Of a stretch of 64,000 bases of DNA, positions 53,432-62,482 are shown in pieces. The DNA lies in assembly GCF_018140925.1 (NCBI RefSeq), contig NZ_CP073315.1:3968001-4032000 (forward strand), in the 5' to 3' direction. The stretch is from Psychrobacillus sp. INOP01 (GTDB lineage Bacteria > Bacillota > Bacilli > Bacillales_A > Planococcaceae). Below the pieces are notes generated by a model. It was not told the DNA's origin. It saw nothing but the letters and a program-made list of their open reading frames with translations, and searched no databases. How positions within the stretch are numbered: position 1 is the stretch's first letter; the number at the start of each line of letters is the position of its first letter. The position numbers were made by a program, and so were the translations under genes.

Positions 53432-54805
53432 ATGTCGTCTGAATCACAAGTAATTTTAGGTCTAATCATTGGGGTAATTCTATTAGTCTATCTAGTAGTG
53501 AAAACAAAAATTCATGTATTTTTAGCTTTAATAATCGCCGCAGCAATAACAGGAATCATCGGAGGAATGTCACCTCCTAAGGTAGCTGATGCTATTATTG
53601 GTGGTTTTGGTAGTACGCTAGGCTCCATAGGTATTGTAATTGGATTTGGAGTCATGATGGGTAGACTACTAGAAGTTTCAGGTGCTGCTGAACGATTAGC
53701 GTACGCACTTATTAAATTTATTGGTAAGAAAAAAGAAGAATGGGCAATGGCCCTAGCAGGATACATAGTAGCTATACCTATATTTGTCGATTCAACTTTT
53801 ATCATTTTAACACCACTAATTAAATCTGTTGCAAGAAAAACTGGGAAATCAGTTGTTGCAATAGGGATACCATTGGCAATTGGTGCAGTAGCAACTCATC
53901 ATGCTGTTCCCCCAACTCCAGGACCACTAGGAGTTGCAGGAATCTTCGGCGTTGACGTTGGTCAAATGATTATTTATGGATTGATTTTTGCTATTCCGAT
54001 TATGTTAGTTGGGGTTTTCTATGGGAAATGGTTAGGAAAGAAAATATATCAACTTCCAAATGAAGATGGCACTGACTGGGTTCGTCCTGAAGATGAAATG
54101 ACGTATGATGAATTTGTTCAACTTTCTGATGAGCGGAATAAAGAGCTTCCGTCCTTATTCCGTTCTATATTACCAATTGTCTTACCGATTGTATTGATTT
54201 TCCTAAATACGACCTTGACTGCATTAGAAATTACTGGTGGAATTTATGATTATCTAATTTTCTTAGGTCAACCAATTATTGCTGTTGGGTTAGCGGTAAT
54301 CGCAGCTATTTATGCATTAGCAGGACGTTGGAGTCGTGAAGATACTCTTGGGCGTATGGAAGAAGGTATGAACAGTGCCGGGGTTATTCTATTAATCACA
54401 GGTGCTGGTGGTGCATTCGGATATGTACTACGTGAAAGTGGTGCTGGGGATTATATCGGAAATCTCGTTGCATCTTTACCGTTACCTGCTGTATTAATAC
54501 CGTTTATAGTTGCATCCCTTATAAGATTGATACAGGGTAGTGGAACTGTTGCAATGATTACAGCTGCATCCATTTCAGCACCAATTCTAGCTAATATAGA
54601 CGGTGTAAATATGGTACTTGCGGCACAAGCGGCAGCACTTGGGGCAATGGTATTCTCTTATTTTAGTGATACAATGTTCTGGGTTGTTAACCGTTCGCTT
54701 GGTATTACAAATACGAAAGAACAAATTATGGTGTGGTCAATTCCAACTACTTTAGCTTGGGGTGCTTCACTGATAGCTATACTTATTGCAGATATTTTTG
54801 TTTAA
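53432..54805 (+). CDS. GntP-family sugar-acid permease
   Basis: 457 residues, about 12 membrane segments. GntP/gluconate:H+ symporter family: GGFGSTLGSIGIVIGFGVMMG, quoted in part, PIFVDSTFIILTPL, HHAVPPTPGP and LIRLIQGSGTVAMITAA are hallmarks. Last gene of the DeoR-kinase-PdxA2 operon, so its substrate is most likely the four-carbon acid that the kinase uses (D-threonate or D-erythronate) and not gluconate. Confidence 0.88.
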   Translation: MSSESQVILGLIIGVILLVYLVVKTKIHVFLALIIAAAITGIIGGMSPPKVADAIIGGFGSTLGSIGIVIGFGVMMGRLLEVSGAAERLAYALIKFIGKKKEEWAMALAGYIVAIPIFVDSTFIILTPLIKSVARKTGKSVVAIGIPLAIGAVATHHAVPPTPGPLGVAGIFGVDVGQMIIYGLIFAIPIMLVGVFYGKWLGKKIYQLPNEDGTDWVRPEDEMTYDEFVQLSDERNKELPSLFRSILPIVLPIVLIFLNTTLTALEITGGIYDYLIFLGQPIIAVGLAVIAAIYALAGRWSREDTLGRMEEGMNSAGVILLITGAGGAFGYVLRESGAGDYIGNLVASLPLPAVLIPFIVASLIRLIQGSGTVAMITAASISAPILANIDGVNMVLAAQAAALGAMVFSYFSDTMFWVVNRSLGITNTKEQIMVWSIPTTLAWGASLIAILIADIFV

Positions 54806-54816
54806 TAATCACAATT

Positions 54817-54846
54817 GAGGACGTTCATGGAGAGCGTCCTCTTTTA
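54817..54846 (+). terminator. Terminator of the sugar-acid operon
   Basis: GAGGACG (54817-54823) pairs with CGTCCTC (54835-54841), then TTTTATTATAA. Confidence 0.85.
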
Positions 54847-54986
54847 TTATAATAGATTATCATCTGAATATAGTTTGATCAGATGAACGAGCCTTCTCTC
54901 AGCATAAGTTTGGATTATAGAGATATACTAACAATCGTGAGTAAATATAGAAGGTGTTAAACAACAGAGAATGAGGAGATGTACAA

Positions 54987-55535
54987 ATGGCCATAAAAGT
55001 AGCGGCAATCATAGGAAGTAATAGAAAGGGCTCATACAACTTAAAATTAGTAGAATATATGAAAAAACGCTATACGCAACAATTGGACATACAAATCGTT
55101 TCCATTAATGATATAGAAATGTTTAATGCTGATATAGAAGATAACCCTCCTAAAGGGGCTATGGATTTTAAAATAATAGTTCGCAATGCAGAAGCAGTGC
55201 TTTTTGCAGTTCCAGAATATAACTTCTCTATCCCAGGTGCATTGAAAAATGCGATTGACTGGATGTCACGCAGTGGACATGACCTAAAAGATAAACCAAC
55301 ATTTATCGTAGGATCTTCTATGGGTGTTTTAGGTAGCATTCGTGCGCAAATGCATTTAAGAGAAATTATTTCCAATCCGACGCTTCAACCAAGATTACTT
55401 CCTGGCAATGAAGTCTATATCGGTGCCATTCATACAAAGATCAATGAACAAAATGAAATTACAGATCAAGCAACAAGTGATTTTTTAGATCAGGTCGTAA
55501 ATAACTTTGAGGAATTTTATAACAATATAAAATAA
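54987..55535 (+). CDS. NADPH-dependent FMN reductase / flavodoxin-like oxidoreductase
   Basis: 182 residues, flavodoxin-like fold. FMN phosphate loop GSNRKGSYNLKL, PEYNFSIPGALKNAIDWMSR (the typical PEYN motif) and SSMGVLGSIRAQMHLREI. Similar to YwrO/azobenzene-type and chromate-reducing FMN reductases, but the substrate is unknown. Transcribed alone, with its own terminator. Confidence 0.88.
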   Translation: MAIKVAAIIGSNRKGSYNLKLVEYMKKRYTQQLDIQIVSINDIEMFNADIEDNPPKGAMDFKIIVRNAEAVLFAVPEYNFSIPGALKNAIDWMSRSGHDLKDKPTFIVGSSMGVLGSIRAQMHLREIISNPTLQPRLLPGNEVYIGAIHTKINEQNEITDQATSDFLDQVVNNFEEFYNNIK

Positions 55536-55545
55536 TAATGTGAAC

Positions 55546-55579
55546 AAAACCGCAAATCGATTAATGATTTGCGGTTTTT
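55546..55579 (+). terminator. Terminator after the FMN reductase gene
   Basis: AAAACCGCAAATC pairs with GATTTGCGGTTTT across a seven-base loop, T-run included in the stem base. Confidence 0.9.
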
Positions 55580-55696
55580 GTTTGTTAAAATTCTTAATTG
55601 AAAAATATAAATGAACATATTTTCATAGATGGTTTGTTACATAAGGTGTATAGTGATTCTAGAGAATTCGTATAAGGGTGGAAGGAAGTAATTAAA

Positions 55697-56596
55697 TTGA
55701 ATAATGTTTTTAATAAATCAACTATGTTGCTCCTATTTTTAATTTTTGTTTGGGGAGCAAGTTGGCCTATATATAAACTAGCTTTACCTTATACACCACC
55801 CATATTATTTGCAGGAATGAGAGCAACAATTGGTGGGCTTCTGTTAGCAGTTATTTTATTTAATATAAGGGATAAAATAAATTGGCGTGAAAATTGGCGT
55901 TATTATTGTACTTCTGCCTTATTAAATACAACTATATTTTTTGGAATTCAAACAGTTGGATTAAATTATTTACCGGGCGGATTATTTTCCATTCTTGTTT
56001 ACTTTCAACCAGTGCTGTTAGGTCTCTTTGCGTGGATTTGGCTAGGTGAATTTATGACTCCAGGAAAGATTATAGGGTTGGTAATTGGGTTTATAGGGAT
56101 TGTCATTGTAAGCCTGGATGGGTTGACTTTTCATGTTTCCGTAATTGGTGTAGCTCTTGGCTTAATGACTGCCTTCTTCTGGGCGATAGGTGTTATATAC
56201 GTCAAAAAAGTGAGTCATAAGGTTAACGCATTTTGGATGGTTTCCATGCAATGTATTATTGGTGGATTTGTTTTGATTGTATTTGGCGGTTTTTTCGAAG
56301 ACTTTTCCGATATTGTTTGGAATAGCAAATATGTTGGTGCATTAAGTTATGGATCTATTTTAGGGATTCCTCTAGCACAGTTAGTTTATTACAAACTTAT
56401 TAGGGAAGGAGAAGCTAGTAAGGTAGGATCTTTCACTTTTATGGTACCAATTATTGCAGTCATCTTAGGTGCAGTATTCTTAGATGAAGCAATAACATAC
56501 ATGCTTATTCTTGGTCTGGTTATGGTTGGAATAAGTATTTTTATAGTAAACTATAGAAGTAAAAAGAAACTTTTGGATTATAGTAAAAATAGCTAA
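55697..56596 (+). CDS. EamA/DMT-family transporter
   Basis: 299 residues, ten membrane helices in two EamA repeats (FVWGASWPIYKLALPYTPP; GLMTAFFWAIGVIYVKKV). Drug/metabolite transporter superfamily; members often export amino acids. Starts with TTG behind GGAAGGAAG. 23 bases ahead of the IclR regulator gene, so the two are probably one transcript; its presence beside the pyroglutamate cluster is suggestive only. Confidence 0.85.
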   Translation: MNNVFNKSTMLLLFLIFVWGASWPIYKLALPYTPPILFAGMRATIGGLLLAVILFNIRDKINWRENWRYYCTSALLNTTIFFGIQTVGLNYLPGGLFSILVYFQPVLLGLFAWIWLGEFMTPGKIIGLVIGFIGIVIVSLDGLTFHVSVIGVALGLMTAFFWAIGVIYVKKVSHKVNAFWMVSMQCIIGGFVLIVFGGFFEDFSDIVWNSKYVGALSYGSILGIPLAQLVYYKLIREGEASKVGSFTFMVPIIAVILGAVFLDEAITYMLILGLVMVGISIFIVNYRSKKKLLDYSKNS

Positions 56597-56619
56597 TAAT
56601 TTTAAATGAAGGTGAGTAT

Positions 56620-57384
56620 ATGAAAAATAAGACCGTAGTCCGTTCAATGGATATCTTAAACTTGTTTCTTGAACACTCAGAACTGACTTTTCAAGAGATA
56701 ATTGAACTATCTATGATACCGAAAACCTCTGTCTACAGAATGCTCCTTACATTAGAAGAAATGGGTTTCATAGAAAAAGGAAGAGATTCAAAATATCGTT
56801 TAGGTTTATTGTTTTTAACGTATGGAAATCTTGTAGCTTCCCGATTAAATCTAAGACAAATTGCTTATGATATCATGCAAGAATTACATAAGGAACTAAA
56901 AGAAGCTATAAATTTAATCATTCGTCAAGGTGATGAAACAATTTATATTGAAAAAGTGGATGTCTATCAAAAAGTTCGTTTGTATACTGCAATCGGCAGA
57001 AGAAGTCCGCTTTATGCAGGTGCGTGTGCTAGGGTTATTCTTTCTTTTTTAACTGATCAAGAAATAGAGACTTATCTAAATAAGGTTGAGTTAGAAAAAA
57101 TTGCAACTGGGACATTAACTAATAAAGAAGTATTATTAAAGTCTATAAGCGATGCAAGGGTAAATGGATATACAATTAGCCATTCTGAATTAGAGGATTA
57201 TACGTCTGCAATTGCAGCTCCAATTTTCGATTTTAAAGGTGAAATTATTGGAGGACTAAGTATTGCAGGTATCGAAGCAAATTACCAAAATGATAATATT
57301 GCTTTTTATGCCAGCAAAGTAATGACTGCTGCTGATGAAATTTCTCGTAAGCTAGGATACAGAAAACCCCCTCAACAAAAATAG
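56620..57384 (+). CDS. kipR: IclR-family regulator, probable KipR
   Basis: 254 residues. N-terminal winged helix (SMDILNLFLEHSELTFQEII, IPKTSVYRMLLTLEEMG) and IclR effector domain (GRRSPLYAGACARVILSF, SHSELEDYTSAIAAPIF). In B. subtilis KipR, an IclR protein, represses the ycsF-ycsG-ycsI-kipI-kipA-kipR-lipC operon; here it faces pxpC tail-to-tail. The effector is unknown. Called KipR on context. Confidence 0.78.
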   Translation: MKNKTVVRSMDILNLFLEHSELTFQEIIELSMIPKTSVYRMLLTLEEMGFIEKGRDSKYRLGLLFLTYGNLVASRLNLRQIAYDIMQELHKELKEAINLIIRQGDETIYIEKVDVYQKVRLYTAIGRRSPLYAGACARVILSFLTDQEIETYLNKVELEKIATGTLTNKEVLLKSISDARVNGYTISHSELEDYTSAIAAPIFDFKGEIIGGLSIAGIEANYQNDNIAFYASKVMTAADEISRKLGYRKPPQQK

Positions 57385-57395
57385 GAGGGGATTTT
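57368..57395. terminator. Shared hairpin between convergent kipR and pxpC
   Basis: CCCCTC (57368-57373) pairs with GAGGGG (57385-57390), ATTTTC follows on the plus strand, TTTTC on the minus. It contains the kipR stop codon. The two genes are 15 bases apart. Confidence 0.65.
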
Positions 57396-57399
57396 CAAT

Positions 57400-58386
57400 T
57401 TAATGATATAACTTATATTTAATTGCATTTTTAATGAGGTTTATCTTTCGTTCATTTTGAATAAATGCATGTTCGGCTTCTTCTAATGTGACTTCTTTAA
57501 ACTGGATAGTAGCTGTTGGTTGAAGTTGTGCAAGCGTAGGCAAATCTGCAGAAATAACTTGTCCAATCTTTGGGTATCCGCCTGTTGTCTGTCTATCTGC
57601 CATTAGTATTATTGGCTGTCCACTAGGGGGGATCTGAATTGTGCCAAATGTTACTCCTTCCGATAGGAGTTCAAAGTTTTCCGAAAGGGAAAGAGATTGC
57701 CCTTCTAATCTATAACCCATTCGATCAGACTGTAAAGATATAGTAAAAACCTCAGTCCATAGTTTATGTTGACTCTCTTTGTTGAACCTTTCAAATTCTG
57801 TTCCCTTAATTACTCGTATTACTTGATGCTTGTTAAAACTTATCAACTCATTATAATTTATGCTCCAATTGACATTGTTTTTCTGGCTTGTTTTTGAAGT
57901 CTCGTTTTCCAATTTATTGGAATGTGTTAAAGGAAGAACATCTCCTTTTTGTAACGCTCTCCCTTTAAATCCGCCAATCCTAGCACGAAGATATGTACTT
58001 TTACTACCCATCACCTCAGGAATATCAATTCCTCCTGCTATTGCTACGTAAGCTCTACTTCCGTTAATGGCTGTATGAAATTTTAAAATAGAGTCTTTCC
58101 TGACGACAATTGGGCTCCATAATGGTGCGGGAATATTATTAATAGTTGGTAAGAAATCTGCGCCAGTGATAGCAATTAGTGTTTCTTCCTCAAATTGAAG
58201 AGTGGTTCCATAAAGTGTTATTTCAAGATTAGCCTCACTTTCAATATTACCAACTAAGAGATTACCTAGCCTTAATGAATAGGAATCCATTGCTCCGCCT
58301 ACAATTACACCAAACTTTTGTGAGCCATATCTTCCTAAATCCTGAATAGTAGTCATTAGTCCCTGGTTCAAAACTTTTATACTCAT
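57400..58386 (-). CDS. pxpC: 5-oxoprolinase subunit PxpC (KipA family)
   Basis: 328 residues. One subunit of PxpABC, the ATP-dependent enzyme that opens 5-oxoproline (pyroglutamate) to glutamate. KipA/biotin-dependent carboxylase-like fold: GLMTTIQDLGRYGSQKFGV, GGAMDSYSLRLGNLLVG, FGTIQIPPSGQPIILMADRQT and TTGGYPKIGQVISADL, shown in pieces. Overlaps pxpB by four bases. In B. subtilis the same protein (KipA) counters the kinase inhibitor KipI. Confidence 0.92.
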   Translation of the reverse strand: MSIKVLNQGLMTTIQDLGRYGSQKFGVIVGGAMDSYSLRLGNLLVGNIESEANLEITLYGTTLQFEEETLIAITGADFLPTINNIPAPLWSPIVVRKDSILKFHTAINGSRAYVAIAGGIDIPEVMGSKSTYLRARIGGFKGRALQKGDVLPLTHSNKLENETSKTSQKNNVNWSINYNELISFNKHQVIRVIKGTEFERFNKESQHKLWTEVFTISLQSDRMGYRLEGQSLSLSENFELLSEGVTFGTIQIPPSGQPIILMADRQTTGGYPKIGQVISADLPTLAQLQPTATIQFKEVTLEEAEHAFIQNERKINLIKNAIKYKLYH

Positions 58387-59111
58387 TTCTTCAACTCCTC
58401 GTATAATAAGTATTCCTCAGGCGTTATGGATACAAATTGGATTTGATCGCCTGCCTGTAACAGTGTAGGAGGAGACTCTTTTGGAAGGAACAAATCGAGT
58501 GGAGTCCTACCAATGATTTGCCATCCCCCAGGTGTTTCTAACGAATAAATCCCTGTTTGTTTACCAGCTATACCTACTGATCCTCGTGGAATTGATAATC
58601 TCGGGGTTTCTCTTCTTGGAGTTGCTATTCGTTCATCCATACCGCCCATAAAAGGGAATCCTGGTGCAAATCCTAGCATATAAACCAAACATTCACTACT
58701 TGTATGAATATCAATAACCTCTTCCATTGATAGATTATTTATAGATGCTACATTCTCTAAATCAGGACCAAATTCACCTCCGTAGCAAACTGGGATAGTT
58801 ACAATTCTTGTATCGGCGTTTTTATCCAATGTTATTTGTTGAGCCAGTTTTTTTATATGACTACTCACTTTATCGTAGGCACTAGTCGAACCGCTATGTG
58901 AATTTTGCACCAAAAATGGATTATAGTAAACGGTAATATTGTTATAAGCAGGCACGAATTCTATAATTCCCTTAAATGGTATAGTCGAAATTATCTCTGA
59001 GAGACTTTTTACTAGTTTGTGTAGGGTAGGATTTATTCCGTCTCCAAGCTGAACAATCAGTGCTGAATCGCCTAAAGGTTTAATGTCGAGTTCTAATTGT
59101 GAAGATTTCAT
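58383..59111 (-). CDS. pxpB: 5-oxoprolinase subunit PxpB (KipI family)
   Basis: 242 residues. KipI-type cyclophilin-like domain: LGDSALIVQLGD, VCYGGEFGPDLENVA, and YMLGFAPGFPFMGGMDE with TPGGWQIIGRTPL, all diagnostic. A TTG at 59123 opens the frame directly against AAAGGAG, so the ATG at 59111 is the better start. Subunit of 5-oxoprolinase; B. subtilis KipI also inhibits the sporulation kinase KinA, so a second role is possible. Confidence 0.92.
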   Translation of the reverse strand: MKSSQLELDIKPLGDSALIVQLGDGINPTLHKLVKSLSEIISTIPFKGIIEFVPAYNNITVYYNPFLVQNSHSGSTSAYDKVSSHIKKLAQQITLDKNADTRIVTIPVCYGGEFGPDLENVASINNLSMEEVIDIHTSSECLVYMLGFAPGFPFMGGMDERIATPRRETPRLSIPRGSVGIAGKQTGIYSLETPGGWQIIGRTPLDLFLPKESPPTLLQAGDQIQFVSITPEEYLLYEELKK

Positions 59112-59527
59112 AGTATGTAACAACTCCTTTAGTTTCGAATTACGGTACTTAAGTTCTTAAAAATGAATTACATAAATTATTATAATTGTCTAAAATTAAA
59201 TTACAAGTTTTGTTTTCTTAACCTGATTCTATTAAAAAGAAGAATATTTACGTGATTCTACAATTTTTTATTCATTTTTAAAAGTCAATCTTATTAATTG
59301 GTGTGAAAGGCGTCGATTCCAGCGAAAATTAAGGTTGCCAGGATTTCACTATTTAATATGCTTTTATGAATTTAATAGAATCTATCTAATTATTTGATTT
59401 CTAAAATAATATCTATTCAGAAAAATCAAACTGTGGTAAACTTTTTTTAAGTTTCAAAACTAAGGTTCCATAATTCGGAACAAGCGAGTGTTGATTCTTT
59501 TATTTAAATCTGAGGAGGGTTTAGAAA
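59112..59527. other. Divergent control region between pxpB and pxpA, with repeat A remnant
   Basis: 59283-59350 resembles both outer edges of repeat family A copy 1 (AAAAGTCAATCTT, then AATTGGTGTGAAAGGCG; later GGATTTCACTA) with the centre deleted. A weak CodY-like match, TCTATTCAGAAAAAT (59412-59426), has about four mismatches to AATTTTCWGAAAATT. No clear TnrA box. Promoters for both directions must lie here. Confidence 0.5.
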
Positions 59528-60289
59528 ATGTTTAAAATAGATATAAATTGTGATTTAGGCGAAAGTTTTGGACGTTATCAATTAGGTGAACAAAAAGAGA
59601 TATTGAAGTATGTAACATCTGCGAATATAGCGTGTGGTTTTCACGCAGGAGATCCGAGTGTTATGCGAGAAACAGTAAAACTAGCTATTGACTACGGTGT
59701 GAAAATCGGTGCACACCCTGGCTTACCTGATTTAAACGGATTTGGTCGTAGAGAAATGAATATCTCTCCTCAAGAAGGGTACGACATGGTTGTCTATCAG
59801 ATAGGAGCTTTACAAGCATTTTTAGCCACATTTGATGAAAAGATGCAGCATGTAAAACCTCATGGAGCATTATTTAATATGGCAGCAAAAAATAAAGAGC
59901 TAGCAGAGGCTATAGCAAAAGCGGTTTATGATGTGGATTCTTCCATAATTCTCTTTGGACTAGCAAATAGTGAGTTGACTGCTGCAGGCGAAAGAATTGG
60001 CTTACAGACAGCTCATGAAGTTTTTGCAGACCGTACATACCAAGCGGATGGAACTTTGACTTCTCGACAACATGCGGATGCATTGATAACTGATACACAT
60101 AAATCCGTTTCACAAGTTGTCAAAATGATAAAGGAAGGTATAGTAATATCTCAACAAAATACGGAGGTATCGATAAAAGCAGATACAGTTTGTATTCATG
60201 GCGATGGAGAACATGCTGTGACATTTGCGCGACAGATTAAAGAAACATTAGAGCGCAACAATATTGCTATTTCTTCATTAGTGGACTAG
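59528..60289 (+). CDS. pxpA: 5-oxoprolinase subunit PxpA (LamB/YcsF family)
   Basis: 253 residues of the LamB_YcsF family: [16 protein letters not shown] at the start, [53 protein letters not shown] and [10 protein letters not shown]. The third subunit of 5-oxoprolinase. GAGGAGGG precedes the ATG. Heads the plus-strand operon pxpA-ycsG-ycsI, divergent from pxpBC. Confidence 0.94.
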   Translation: MFKIDINCDLGESFGRYQLGEQKEILKYVTSANIACGFHAGDPSVMRETVKLAIDYGVKIGAHPGLPDLNGFGRREMNISPQEGYDMVVYQIGALQAFLATFDEKMQHVKPHGALFNMAAKNKELAEAIAKAVYDVDSSIILFGLANSELTAAGERIGLQTAHEVFADRTYQADGTLTSRQHADALITDTHKSVSQVVKMIKEGIVISQQNTEVSIKADTVCIHGDGEHAVTFARQIKETLERNNIAISSLVD

Positions 60290-60301
60290 GGGGAGAGAAA
60301 G

Positions 60302-61522
60302 ATGTCAAAAAAGAATATTATACCAGTGAATAATAGCAAGAAAGTTACTAATAGCGTATTACTTGGTGCTGCATTTTTAATGGCAACTTCATCAATTGGA
60401 CCAGGGTTTTTAACACAAACAACCGTATTTACGCAACAATTAGCAGCAAGTTTTGGATTTGTTATTTTAATTTCATTGATATTAGACGTATTTGCGCAAT
60501 TAAATATTTGGAGAATCATTACAGTATCTGGTTTACGTGGACAAGAGATTGCAAATAAGGTAGTCCCTGGACTTGGTGTGATATTAGCAATTCTGATTGT
60601 TATGGGAGGATTAGCATTTAATATAGGAAACGTTGCAGGTGCTGGTCTAGGATTGAACGCTATGCTAGGAATTGATCCGATTACTGGTGCAATAATAAGT
60701 GCTGTATTTGCTATATTTATATTTGTAGTGAAAGAAGCAGGTAAAGCAATGGATAAAGTTGCTCAAGTAGCTGGCTTTGTCATGATATTACTAATGCTTT
60801 ATGTTGCTTTTATAACATCTCCTCCAGTAGGAGAAGCGATTGTAAGAACATTTGCACCATCTGAGATTAGTATTTTTGCAATTGTTACCCTAGTAGGGGG
60901 TACTGTTGGTGGTTATATCACTTTTGCGGGAGGACATAGACTACTTGATGCAGGAGTAAAAGGAATAGAATCAATTCCAGATGTTACGAAAAGCTCTGTG
61001 ACGGGAATTGCTGTAACGGGTATTATGCGTGTAGCGTTATTCCTTGCTGTTCTGGGAGTAGTATCGCAAGGATTGGCAATAGACCCTGAGAATCCACCAG
61101 CTTCTGTATTTAGACTTGCGGCAGGTGAGATTGGATATCGTATATTTGGTGTAATCATGTGGGCAGCAGCCATTACTTCAGTTGTGGGAGCAGCTTATAC
61201 CTCTGTTTCATTTATTCGTTCTTTCCACCCAAAGATAGAAAAATATCACAATTGGGTAATTATATTATTTATTATTATATCTACTGTAACATTCGCCTTT
61301 ATAGGAAGACCTGTTAACGTTCTTATACTTGTTGGTGCACTTAATGCACTGATTTTACCTCTAGCACTAGGGACACTGTTAATTGGTGCATATAAAAAAG
61401 AAGTTGTTGGAGAGTATAAACACCCTCTTTGGATGACGATTGGTGGGGGATTAGTAACAATAATTATGGGTGTTTTAGGTATCATGACACTTATAGAACA
61501 AATTCCATTGCTTTTTAACTAG
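60302..61522 (+). CDS. ycsG: NRAMP-superfamily transporter (YcsG-like)
   Basis: 406 residues, about 11 membrane helices. NRAMP fold with MATSSIGPGFLTQTTVF in helix 1, where classical manganese/iron NRAMPs have the metal-binding DPGN motif. Here the sequence is SIGPGF, so metal transport is doubtful. Its fixed place in pxp clusters suggests uptake of pyroglutamate or a similar compound. It matches B. subtilis YcsG in context. Confidence 0.82.
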   Translation: MSKKNIIPVNNSKKVTNSVLLGAAFLMATSSIGPGFLTQTTVFTQQLAASFGFVILISLILDVFAQLNIWRIITVSGLRGQEIANKVVPGLGVILAILIVMGGLAFNIGNVAGAGLGLNAMLGIDPITGAIISAVFAIFIFVVKEAGKAMDKVAQVAGFVMILLMLYVAFITSPPVGEAIVRTFAPSEISIFAIVTLVGGTVGGYITFAGGHRLLDAGVKGIESIPDVTKSSVTGIAVTGIMRVALFLAVLGVVSQGLAIDPENPPASVFRLAAGEIGYRIFGVIMWAAAITSVVGAAYTSVSFIRSFHPKIEKYHNWVIILFIIISTVTFAFIGRPVNVLILVGALNALILPLALGTLLIGAYKKEVVGEYKHPLWMTIGGGLVTIIMGVLGIMTLIEQIPLLFN

Positions 61523-61538
61523 TTAGGAGTGAGATTGT

Positions 61539-62330
61539 ATGAACAACTATAATTCTATGTCACCTAGTAATATACGTGAAATGATTCGGGCAGGAAAAAT
61601 AACTGGTCCAACAGCTGGAATGTCCAAAGGATATACACAAGCAAATTTAGCGATATTAAAGAAAGAATATGCTTATGATTTCTTACTGTTCTGTCAGCGG
61701 AATCCAAAATCATGTCCCTTGGTTGATGTGACTGATATAGGTTCTTTTGTTCCCAGTTCAATTGCTAAAGAGGCTGATATTCGAACTGATATACCTAGAT
61801 ATCGAATATATAAAGATGGAGTCTATATTAAAGAAGTAACGGATATTACAGATTATTGGGAGAATGATATGGTGGCCTTTCTTATTGGCTGTAGCTTTAC
61901 GTTCGAAACGCCACTACTAGATGCAGGTATCCCGATTAGACATATTGAAGAAAGCTGTAATGTACCTATGTATAAGACGAATATTGCTTGTGCGAAAGCA
62001 GGAGTTTTCGAAGGGCCGACTGTAGTTAGTATGAGACCTATGTCTTCTGCAGATGCAATTAGAGCCACACAAATTACTTCCAGATTTCCAGGGGTACATG
62101 GTGCGCCAATTCATATTGGGGATCCAATTCAAATTGGAATAACGGATTTAACAAAGCCAGATTTTGGAGATTCAGTTACGATAAAGGATGGAGAAGTACC
62201 GGTGTTCTGGGCTTGTGGTGTCACACCTCAAGCAGTTGCTATGCAAAGTAAGCCTTCTATTATGATCACACATGCCCCTGGTTGTATGTTTATCAGTGAT
62301 TTAAAAGACGAAAAACTGAGTTTATTATAA
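61539..62330 (+). CDS. ycsI: Putative hydro-lyase, DUF1445 (YcsI-like)
   Basis: 263 residues. DUF1445/D-glutamate cyclase-related family: begins SPSNIREMIRAGKITGPTAG and has FLIGCSFTFETPL and WACGVTPQAVAMQSKPSI-MITHAPGCMFI, in pieces. Mammalian relatives (DGLUCY) convert D-glutamate to 5-oxo-D-proline, which fits a role in feeding the PxpABC enzyme. The bacterial reaction is inferred from this relationship and context. Confidence 0.82.
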   Translation: MNNYNSMSPSNIREMIRAGKITGPTAGMSKGYTQANLAILKKEYAYDFLLFCQRNPKSCPLVDVTDIGSFVPSSIAKEADIRTDIPRYRIYKDGVYIKEVTDITDYWENDMVAFLIGCSFTFETPLLDAGIPIRHIEESCNVPMYKTNIACAKAGVFEGPTVVSMRPMSSADAIRATQITSRFPGVHGAPIHIGDPIQIGITDLTKPDFGDSVTIKDGEVPVFWACGVTPQAVAMQSKPSIMITHAPGCMFISDLKDEKLSLL

Positions 62331-62348
62331 GCTTATCTATTAAATATA

Positions 62349-62388
62349 AAAACATGAGGACCGTGTGATTACGATCTTCATGTTTTTT
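62349..62388. terminator. Terminator between ycsI and convergent gltC
   Basis: AAAACATGA-GGACCGT pairs with ACGATCT-TCATGTTTT with minor mismatches; T-run on the plus strand and A-run on the left make it bidirectional. Confidence 0.8.
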
Positions 62389-62482
62389 CATTTGTTTTAA
62401 TAGATGCAAAGTATAGAAAGGGCCTTCTCGAAGACCTATTATATTGTTAGCTCCTCAAATACCTCAGGCAAATGCTGACTGT

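Noticed and set aside
59187-59206. TnrA-like box TGTCTAAAATTAAATTACA upstream of pxpA/pxpB
   Set aside because: Spacing is 19 and not 17 bases, and the fifth position is wrong for the consensus.
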